This document shows positions 1 through 7,600 of a stretch of 64,000 bases of DNA, piece by piece. Both the position numbers and the translations under genes were made by a program. The stretch covers positions 1 to 64,000 of the forward strand of contig JACRBM010000045.1 in the NCBI GenBank assembly GCA_016219275.1, given 5' to 3'. The notes under the pieces are model-generated. The model saw nothing but the letters and a program-made list of their open reading frames with translations. It made no database searches and was not told the DNA's origin. The stretch is from Chloroflexota bacterium. GTDB taxonomy: Bacteria; Chloroflexota; Anaerolineae; UBA4142. Numbering within the stretch: position 1 is the first letter of the stretch; the number at the start of each line of letters is the position of its first letter.

Positions 1-46
1 CGTCATTTCACATAACCGATATGAGTAATTTTCACATAACCTCTGT
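1..46 (+). repeat. IS left terminal inverted repeat
   Basis: The first 46 bases pair with 1135-1180 with about six mismatches; the outer 20 bases (starting CGTCATTTCACATAACCGAT) are identical. The repeat contains two direct copies of TTTCACATAACC, which may be two transposase-binding sites per end. Confidence 0.85.
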
Positions 47-84
47 TAGAATGAGTGTACCATTTCAATTCAGGAGGTTCACTC

Positions 85-582
85 ATGACGCGCACTTTAA
101 CTGTTCGCAAACCAACTCGGCGTGAAGTCCACGAACTCGAACTCATGCTTGAAGGTGATCTAACGCCCCAGGTCCGTCGGCGCGCCGAGACAATTTTGTA
201 TTACGGTCTCGGTTTGAATGGTCGGCAACTGGCGGAAGCCCTGCATGTGCACCCCAATACGGTCTATGCCGACTTGCAAGCTTTTGAACGTGAGGGACTG
301 GCATGCGTGCGTCCCTTGCCGGTCGGTGGCGCACCCCGTCGGATTTCGGATCAGCAACTCAACGCGATCTGGAACTGGGCCGAATGCTTGCCGCGCGACC
401 TGGGTTTGCCCGACCCGCGATGGACGTTGACGAACTTTCGGGAGTTCCTCATCACACGTCAGCGCGTGTTCAAACGAATCAGTCTGGAGCATTTACGCCG
501 CGTGCTCAAAAAAAAGAGATTCGCTTTCGTCGCGTCGCGCGCAAACTCATCAGCAACGATCCGCAACGCCCAGCCATTTTAG
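85..582 (+). CDS. IS630 transposase, zero-frame product (OrfA)
   Basis: The short product starts at ATG 85, preceded by AGGAGG at 72-77 with 7-nt spacing; the upstream GTG at 55 is less likely. It carries the DNA-binding part of the transposase: a helix-turn-helix (QLAEALHVHPNTVYADLQ) near residues 45-65, then a second winged-helix-like segment rich in Arg and aromatic residues. It ends 66 nt beyond the A8 slippery run, so ribosomes that do not shift make a protein of about 165 residues without catalytic residues. Such short forms usually bind the ends and lower transposition; that role is inferred. Confidence 0.8.
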   Translation: MTRTLTVRKPTRREVHELELMLEGDLTPQVRRRAETILYYGLGLNGRQLAEALHVHPNTVYADLQAFEREGLACVRPLPVGGAPRRISDQQLNAIWNWAECLPRDLGLPDPRWTLTNFREFLITRQRVFKRISLEHLRRVLKKKRFAFVASRANSSATIRNAQPF

Positions 583-1145
583 CCCGTATTCGTCGGGTTT
601 TTCAGCACTTGCCTGCCAACGGCGTCCTGGTCTTTTTTGATGTCAAGCCCGTGACGGTGAAAGCGTATGGGGGTCGGCGCTGGAGTTCCCAACGGCTCGT
701 CTTGCGCAAGTATCAAAAAACGCGCGGACGCTTCTATCTCTTTGCACTCTATGATGTGAAGGAAGGTCGTGTGCGCTGGCGATATTATCATGGAAAAGAT
801 TCGGTCCAGGTGTGCCGCTTTATGCGGTGCGTCCGGCGTTGGTATCCTGGGTCTGAAGTCTGGGTCGTGTTAGACCAGGACAGTGCCCATCCGCGTAAAT
901 CGCATGAGACGCGACGCGTGATGCGTGAACTGCACCTGCATTGGATCAGTTTGCCCAAAGCAAGTCCCGATGATAATCCGTGTGAGACCCTGTTCAGTGA
1001 TATTCAATCGAATGTGCAGGACAACAGTGATGATCCCGATGAACGCGCGATGCAAAAACACATCAGTCACCGGTTTGCACGGCGCAATCGTCGCCGGGAT
1101 CGGTTCATTGAAATTCCCTATCTGTGGGATTCTCACAGAGGTTAG
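85..1145 (+). CDS. IS630 transposase, -1 frameshift fusion (OrfAB)
   Basis: Moving from the frame of ATG 85 to the frame ending at 1145 needs a -1 shift. Exactly where the two frames exchange family similarity there is a run of eight A (508-515) giving the heptamer A-AAA-AAG at 510-516 in correct phase, the same type of site as in dnaX and several IS elements. The fused protein of about 353 residues has family-typical length. The second half carries the DDE core: first Asp in VLVFFDVKPV, second Asp in VWVVLDQDSAHPRK, and Glu in SPDDNPCETLFSDI. It cuts and joins the element ends. An alternative is a simple inactivating frameshift, but the canonical heptamer favours programmed shifting. Confidence 0.8.
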
Positions 1146-1180
1146 GTGAAATATATTCACATCGGTTATGTGAAATGACG
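1135..1180 (-). repeat. IS right terminal inverted repeat
   Basis: Reverse complement of the left end with a few mismatches in the middle. It starts inside the last codons of the transposase, so coding sequence and terminus abut. Confidence 0.85.
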
Positions 1181-1270
1181 GTTAACCAATGAACATCTCC
1201 AATCAGAATTTGGCGGACAACACACTGTTTCACGCATGGTCATCCAACGACCGGGACGATGAAAACCTGG

Positions 1271-1299
1271 TTGACAGGTCTAGCCACTGTGCTTATACT
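1271..1299 (+). promoter_or_regulatory. sigma70-type promoter of the TIR/pentapeptide gene
   Basis: TTGACA at 1271-1276 and TATACT at 1294-1299 are separated by exactly 17 nt. Transcription would start near 1306, leaving a leader of about 140 nt before the preferred start at 1444. Apart from this the 1181-1443 gap holds nothing recognisable. Confidence 0.6.
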
Positions 1300-1443
1300 A
1301 CAAACAGGATGGCTTGACACTCTGCTTGATGCCGCGCATTATTGTCCCTCGCAGTTACCGCTCACTTGACTAGCTACGCTCCATCCTTAATCTTGGAATC
1401 ATCTTTGTGTGCCCGCCAAGCATCACACGGGAAAGGACCGGTT

Positions 1444-3093
1444 GTGGCAGACGTTAAGCATTTGACCTTGCTTCGCAAGGGCGTCCTGGTTTGGAACGAA
1501 TGGAGGCGTAAAAATCTCGATGTTCTGCCGGATTTGTTTAGAGCAGAACTCAGCCGCGCTTATCTGCACAAAGCCAATCTGGCGCGCGCCAGTTTGTTCA
1601 AAGGAAATTTGACGGGCGCTGACCTCACCGAAAGCGATCTCAGCGGAGCGAATCTCAGCGGCGTCAACCTCAGCAACGCCGACCTGGGTCGTGCGAACTT
1701 GCGCCGCGCAATCCTGATCGAAGCCCGGCTCGTCGAAACGAAATTCGTAGACGCGAAACTCGTTGGCGCGAATCTATTCAAATCCGATCTCAGTCGCGCC
1801 AATTTTTTTAGAGCCGACCTGGGTAGCGCCGATTTGGAAGGCGCGATTCTCACGCGCGCCAATCTCAGCGAAGCCAATCTCAACGGCGCAAACCTCAAGC
1901 GCGCCAACCTCACCGGCGCGGACTTGATCAAAGCCAGTTTGGTTGAAGCGTACCTCAACGGCGTGTTGCTCAGCGACGCCGACTTGAGCGGCGCAAACCT
2001 CACCGGCGCGCTCCTCAGCGGCGCGAATCTCAGCGGCGCGGACTTGGACGAAGTCAACCTCAGCCGCGCCAATCTCGCCAAGACCAATTTCGCCGGCGTT
2101 GACTTGCATGGCGCGGATCTCAGCGGCGCGGATCTTTCCAGCGCCGATTTCGGCGACGCGAATCTTAGTCTGGCAGTCCTCGTCGAGACGAACCTCAGTC
2201 GCGCGCATCTTGGCAAAGCGCGCTTGAACCGCACGAATTTGAGCCACGCCGATTTCACTGAAGCCGATTTGAACGGCGCAGATTTGCGCGGCGCGAATTT
2301 GACCGGCGCGATTTTGTGCGACGCCAACCTCAGCGGCGCAGACCTCAGCGGCGCGAATCTCAGTGGCGTGAATTTGAGCGGCGCGGATTTGACGCGCACC
2401 AAAATTGTTGGCGCGGATATTCACGCCGCAAATCTGAGCCAAGCTCTGTTGTGGCAAACGGTCTTGATCGGCATCGAACTCGGTTCTGCCCAGGGCTTGG
2501 ACGCGGTGACGCACCTCGGACCATCGCACATCGGACTCGACACCATCTATCTCTCCGGCGGCAAGATTCCATTGAGTTTTTTGCGCGGCTGCGGCGTGCC
2601 GGAAAGTTTTATCGCGTTTGCCCAATCACCCAGCGCCCACGTCAACGACTTTGAGTTTTGCGCGATCAGTTACTCGATCAAGGATCGCGCCTTCGCCGAG
2701 AAACTCCACGACTCGCTCGAAGAAAACGGCGTGCGCTGTTGGCTCGCCCCCGACGACTTGAAAACGAACGACCGCTTTCGCATTCGCATCGAAGAAGCCC
2801 TGAAAGTGTACGGGAAACTATTGATCGTCCTGTCCGAAAATTCGCTGGACAGTTTCTGGATCGAAGGCGAAATCGAAGCCGCGCTCAATCAGGAGCGCAA
2901 AGACAAACATAACGTGCTCTATCCAATTCGCCTGGATGATGCCGTCTTGTCCACCAAGCAACCCTGGGCGGTGAACATCCGTCAATCGCATCACATCGAA
3001 GACATGAGCACGTGGAGCGATTCCATGCGCTACCCAAAAGCATTCGACCAATTGATGCGCTCGCTCCAGACCCAGGAACCGCTTTCGGTTTAG
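1444..3093 (+). CDS. Pentapeptide-repeat protein with C-terminal TIR domain
   Basis: The protein of 549 residues has three parts. Residues 1-40 form a short leader (KHLTLLRKGVLVWNEWR). Residues about 40-345 are almost continuous A(D/N)Lxx pentapeptide repeats, which fold as a right-handed quadrilateral beta-helix. Residues about 400-549 are a TIR domain (FEFCAISYS, GVRCWLAPDDL, SFWIEGEIEAAL). The Ser-x-Trp-x-x-x-Glu arrangement near residue 475 keeps the Glu that is catalytic in NAD-consuming TIR domains. GTG 1444 is chosen because AAAGGA lies 6 nt upstream and the conserved leader begins there; the frame is open back to 1342. Pentapeptide-TIR fusions are common in Chloroflexi and cyanobacteria and are suspected immune or signalling proteins; no partner is encoded beside it. 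Confidence 0.85.
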   Translation: MADVKHLTLLRKGVLVWNEWRRKNLDVLPDLFRAELSRAYLHKANLARASLFKGNLTGADLTESDLSGANLSGVNLSNADLGRANLRRAILIEARLVETKFVDAKLVGANLFKSDLSRANFFRADLGSADLEGAILTRANLSEANLNGANLKRANLTGADLIKASLVEAYLNGVLLSDADLSGANLTGALLSGANLSGADLDEVNLSRANLAKTNFAGVDLHGADLSGADLSSADFGDANLSLAVLVETNLSRAHLGKARLNRTNLSHADFTEADLNGADLRGANLTGAILCDANLSGADLSGANLSGVNLSGADLTRTKIVGADIHAANLSQALLWQTVLIGIELGSAQGLDAVTHLGPSHIGLDTIYLSGGKIPLSFLRGCGVPESFIAFAQSPSAHVNDFEFCAISYSIKDRAFAEKLHDSLEENGVRCWLAPDDLKTNDRFRIRIEEALKVYGKLLIVLSENSLDSFWIEGEIEAALNQERKDKHNVLYPIRLDDAVLSTKQPWAVNIRQSHHIEDMSTWSDSMRYPKAFDQLMRSLQTQEPLSV

Positions 3094-3142
3094 ACCGCGC
3101 GTCATGCCGCGCGGTTGAGAGGAACGCTCCGGCGAGCGTTCC
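3094..3142 (+). terminator. Two consecutive hairpins after the TIR gene
   Basis: ACCGCGCG (3094-3101) pairs with CGCGCGGT (3108-3115), and GGAACGCTC (3121-3129) pairs with GAGCGTTCC (3134-3142, 4-nt loop). There is no T-run, so these are either factor-assisted stops or REP-like palindromes. The rest of the gap to 3241 holds nothing else apparent. Confidence 0.45.
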
Positions 3143-3241
3143 CTACGCTGACCCATTGCGTGAATGCCACTCGGCAGAATTCTGACATCACCAACATTGC
3201 CGCTGCAAGGAATCCCTGCCCGTTTTCGTTTCGGAGGATTT

Positions 3242-4540
3242 ATGGACGCGTCCTCGGCGCAAAAATTACCTGCCGAATCTCGCTCGGTCGAAGAGACGGG
3301 TCTCACGCTCGCCTTCCTTGCCGACCTGGCGCTCAAAACGATGTACACCCGCGGCTTTTTGCGCGGGCACGAAATCGCCGAGTCCATGCATCTGCCGTTT
3401 GCCAACGTCCTCGACAAGGTGCTGGACTATTTGCGCCGCGAACACCTGACTGAAGTGCGCGGTTCGACCGGCTTTGGCGAATCGTCGTACCAATACGTTA
3501 TCTCCGACGAAGGGCGCGCGCGCGCGCGCGAATTGATGGAACAAAATCAATACGTCGGTCCTGCGCCCGTCCGTCTCGAAGCGTACACGCAAATGGTCAA
3601 ATCGCAATCGCTCACCGGCCAAGCCATCACGGTGAACGCGCTCAAGCGCGTGCTATCGCACCTGGTCATCAACAACTCCATCGTCAATCGGCTGGGTCCC
3701 GCGGTCAATTCCGGCAAATCCATTTTTCTTTTTGGCGCAGCCGGCAATGGCAAAACCTCGATTGCCGAAGCGATTGGCGGATTGTTGCCCGGCGCGATCT
3801 GGGTGCCGTATGCCATCAGCGTCAACGAACACATCATTCGCGTGTTCGATTCTTTGCATCATCACGTCATCCCGGAAAAAACCGCCGGCGACAATTCGCC
3901 GGGCGGAATTCACCAAGGCGAACGCTACGACCGACGCTGGGTCATGGCGCAACGTCCGCTCATTGCCGTGGGCGGCGAGTTGGCGCTCGAAGACCTTGAC
4001 CTGGTGCTCGACCCGACCTTAAAATGTTACGAAGCGCCGTACCAAATGCGCGCGAACGGCGGCGTGTTTTTGGTGGACGACTTTGGACGACAGCAAGTCG
4101 GTCCGCGCGAACTGTTGAACCGCTGGATTGTGCCGCTCGAAAAACGCGTGGATCATCTCACGCTCGTCACCGGGCACAAGATTGACATGCCCTTCGACGC
4201 GTTGATTATTTTCGCGACCAACCTCAATCCCAAAGAGTTGGTGGACGAAGCGTTTCTGCGACGCATTCGCTACAAAATCCATATCACCGATCCAAGCTGG
4301 GAAGAGTACCGCGAGATTTTCAAACGCGAAGCCGCCAAGCGCGCGATTCCCTATTCCGAAAACGGGTTGCGTCATTTGGTGATGGAACATTACATCAAAG
4401 CCAAACGACAACCGCGCGCCGTCCACCCGCGTGACGTTCTCGACGAGTTGGTAGACATTGCGCGTTTTCACGGCGTGCCGCCCACACTTTCAAAAGAGTT
4501 GCTCGACCTGGCATGTCAGGCGTACTTTATCGAAGGATAG
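3242..4540 (+). CDS. AAA-type ATPase with N-terminal winged helix
   Basis: ATG 3242 has GGAGG 4 nt upstream and gives a 432-residue protein. Residues 1-110 look like a helical/winged-helix region (DLALKTMYTRGFLRGHEIAE, then DKVLDYLRREHLTE). The ATPase core follows: Walker A GAAGNGKTS near residue 168, Walker B VFLVDDFGRQ near 278, sensor-1 FATNLNP near 325, and an Arg-finger-like FLRRIRYKI just after. The family is widespread in environmental bacteria, often near pilus or secretion genes, without a settled function; it is soluble and probably oligomeric. Here it stands alone, followed by a strong terminator. Confidence 0.8.
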   Translation: MDASSAQKLPAESRSVEETGLTLAFLADLALKTMYTRGFLRGHEIAESMHLPFANVLDKVLDYLRREHLTEVRGSTGFGESSYQYVISDEGRARARELMEQNQYVGPAPVRLEAYTQMVKSQSLTGQAITVNALKRVLSHLVINNSIVNRLGPAVNSGKSIFLFGAAGNGKTSIAEAIGGLLPGAIWVPYAISVNEHIIRVFDSLHHHVIPEKTAGDNSPGGIHQGERYDRRWVMAQRPLIAVGGELALEDLDLVLDPTLKCYEAPYQMRANGGVFLVDDFGRQQVGPRELLNRWIVPLEKRVDHLTLVTGHKIDMPFDALIIFATNLNPKELVDEAFLRRIRYKIHITDPSWEEYREIFKREAAKRAIPYSENGLRHLVMEHYIKAKRQPRAVHPRDVLDELVDIARFHGVPPTLSKELLDLACQAYFIEG

Positions 4541-4560
4541 TGATGCGCCGAATAACAAAA

Positions 4561-4591
4561 AAGTAGCCGGGAGGTTTGCTCCCGGCTACTT
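4561..4591. terminator. Bidirectional intrinsic terminator
   Basis: A perfect 13-bp stem (4561-4573 with 4579-4591, loop GTTTG) is preceded by an A-tract and followed by TTGATTTT. It sits between convergent genes and can serve both the ATPase gene and the alpha-2-macroglobulin gene. Confidence 0.85.
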
Positions 4592-4641
4592 TGATTTTCA
4601 CGCGCGCCATGCGCCTCATTAGTGAATTGTCCCTACCGTTT

Positions 4642-4674
4642 CACAATTCACTGTTTACTGTTTACTGTTCACTG
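4642..4674. repeat. 7-bp tandem array
   Basis: Unit series CACAATT-CACTGTT-TACTGTT-TACTGTT-CACTG with strict 7-bp period, lying just past the stop codon of the macroglobulin gene. See the finding on heptamer arrays. Confidence 0.75.
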
Positions 4675-4679
4675 CCCCA

Positions 4680-7600
4680 CTACTTGACCGTCATCTCCAC
4701 ACTCGCGCTTCTGCCGAACACCTCTGGTTCGTACATCGGCGCGGCTTCGGCGGGCAACGCGCGGAACGTGCCGCTCGCCGTCGCGCGAATCAGGTATGCG
4801 TACGTGTGCTTGCCCTTCCACAACATCGTCGTGAAGAATATCGCGCGGTCATCGCGCAGATCGGGACGCGACCAGTAAAAACTCGATTTGCCGGTCGGCT
4901 CGATCCCGCTCGTGTTGAGCGAATAGTTGATCGCTTCAAAACCGGCGGGAAGCGGATCGGTGATCATCATGTACCAACTTTCGCGCGGCGCGTCGACCGT
5001 CAACTTGACACGCACCATATCGCCAACCTTGAACGACGACACCGGCTTGTTCGTCTTGGGATCAAGATACTCGCGCGTCACGTTGAACCCATCGAGCGAT
5101 TTCGCCGCGCCAACCGTTTCGACCGATGCATAGTACTGCATCGCGCTGGCATAGTACACGCGCCCCGCGCCATTCTTGACGATGCGAACCGTGTGGTCAC
5201 CCGGCGTGACCTTGAGCGCGATCTCTTTTTGTTGCGCGATATTTTCGCGCGTCACGGTTTGCTTGGCGATGCTATTGCCGTCAACGAACACTTCGTACGT
5301 CAGTCCGGCATCGAGTTCACCCGATTGCGCGAGAAAGTCGCTCAGCGCGATGATCGTCTGCGCGGTCTCTTGCGTCGAGCGCCAATAGCCACCAACGCGA
5401 TTGAGCATCAAGTACCGCACCGTCTTGGGAATCAGCGGCGATTGCGGATCGAGCGCGAGCAACGCACGCAAGATCGTCGCGGTCGTGCGACCGTTGCTCG
5501 TATAGTAATCCCAGCGATAACGCATCGCGTCCGATTCTTTCCATGACGCAAGCTGCGTTGTCTCGACGACTTGCTTTTCGAGCGCGGTCACAATTTCTTT
5601 TGCCTTGGTATCTTCGGCAAGCATCTTGAGCGTGAGCGCGAGCGTCGCGCGCGAGTTCAACGACATCTTGTCCTGTTTGTCGAGCATTGCGCGCGCAAGC
5701 GCGGGGTCGCCCTGCCCCGCTTCGGCGAGCACGTACGCGATGTACACTTTCAAATCGTAATCGGTCGTGTTCACGACCGGCGTTTTCAAAAATTCGACCG
5801 CGCGTTTGATCGCGTTGGCGTCCACTTGATAACCGGTTTTTTTCGCTTGCAGCAAACCGTACAGCACGTACGCGGTCTCGTACTCGAGCGAATCGTCCGA
5901 CTCCCACCAGCCCCAACCGCCATCGCCGTGTTGAAACGCATAGAGACGCGTCAATCCATCTTCAACTTGCTTGGGCAATTCCTTTTCGATTCTCTCATTC
6001 TTGAGTTTCAATTTGTCGAGCGATTGCTTGACGAGCACCGTCGGCAAGAACCGACTCATCGTTTGCTCGACGCAACCGTACGGATATCCGGTGAGATATT
6101 CGAGCGAGTCAATCAACCCTGCCGCGAGCGACGGCGACACACCCAGCTTTAACGACGCGAATGTTGCGTCGCGCGGCACATTGATCGTGAACTGGGATTG
6201 CGCGTCGTCAATCTGTCCCGCGTTCGCCACAACACGTTTTTCGCCAAACGGTTGAATCGGCAACGACAACTGCACCGCGTCGCTGACACCTCCGCCGCCC
6301 GCGCTCAACGTGATCGTCGTCGAGATCGGCATTGCGGAAACCGGTGAGAATGAATTTGCAAACGCACTCGCTTGCGGAACCGTCACGTTCCAATTCACGG
6401 TCGCCGATTGTCCCGCGCTGATCGTCAACGAACGCGTGATCGGCGTAGCCGTGTTCAACTGCAAACCATTCGTCGCGCTGAACGACACGACGACAGTTTG
6501 CGTTTGCTCGGTTGAGTTGCGGACAATCGCGCCGAGCGTGACCTTGTCGCCGACGTTCAAAAAGCGCGGCAGCACCGGACGCACGATCAACGGTTTGGTC
6601 ACGATCATGTCGCTCGTGCTCTTACCGACCTGGGTCTGCGCGGTCACGCCGTTCGCAATCGCCGTCCACGTCGTCAGGTTATCGGGCAACGGCACTTGCA
6701 CTTTCGCGTCGCCGTTCGCATCGGTGACAATCGCCGGATTCCAGTACGCAATGTCCGGAAAACTCTTGCGCGGCTCTTCGCCGCCGCCGCCGCCGCCGCC
6801 AAAGTCCTCGCGCTGATTCACGCGCGCGAGAAACACGGTGAGCGATTGCGACGTTTTCACCGCGAGATCGCGTTTGCCGTAGAATGCCTCGACGATGTCT
6901 GCGCCAAAATTTTGCGCGAGCGCGAGCACGGCTTTATCCACAACCGAGAGCGATACCTCGGCGCTCACCGGTTTACCGTTCGCGTCCGTCGTCTTGATGG
7001 TGTACGTCGCCTTGTCCTGCGGTGCGTATTGATCCTTCGCCGATGCGACATTCACGTTCAAGTTTTTTGCGGAGGACACGACCTTGATATTTCCCAGCCC
7101 CATCTTGAAACTGGGAATGCCATCCGCAAATCCGCCTCGCGGAATCAGCATGACGCCTACGTACACGTTGGGGAATTGGTCGTTTGTAATTGGAATTTGC
7201 ACCGTCCCGCTATTCGAATCGAGCGCGACGAGTTGGTGCGAAAGAATCTTGCCGCGTTCGAGCGTGACGAGCGCGGTCGCTTTTTGGTACGGCGATTGAA
7301 TCAACACCTTCGCCGTGTCGCCGATGACGTACTCTTTTTTGTCGAACACGAGCTCGATGCGATCGTTGTTGTCGAAACGCCACGACAGGAACTGCGCGCG
7401 GTCGCTGACCCAGAGCCAGGTATTGCCCAGCACGCGATTGCCGCGTGCGTCCTTGCCTTGCGCGTCGAGACGATACGAACCGCCCTTGGGCGGCGTGAAC
7501 GCGAGTTGATACTTGCCGTTCGCGTCGGTCGTGAGATCGCCGCGTTGGATTTCCGTTTTTACTTCATCGCACTTCCAAATGTTGCGTCCTTTGTCGTCGC

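Larger units (their letters stand above)
1..1180 (+). mobile_element. IS630-family insertion sequence
   Basis: A complete element of about 1.18 kb is bounded by 46-bp imperfect inverted repeats (1-46 and 1135-1180) and encodes one DDE transposase in two overlapping frames. Length, two-frame organisation and the transposase motifs fit the IS630/Tc1-mariner superfamily, which targets TA dinucleotides. The right terminus is followed by GT-TA-ACC; if the true end lies two or three bases further out, TA would abut it. The left flank is outside the window, so the target duplication cannot be confirmed. No mutation besides the normal frame change is visible, so the copy may be active. Confidence 0.88.

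Noticed and set aside
1560-2625. Long antisense open frames opposite the pentapeptide repeats
   Set aside because: They arise from the repetitive GC-rich A(D/N)Lxx codons; their products are low-complexity mirror repeats without ribosome-binding sites.
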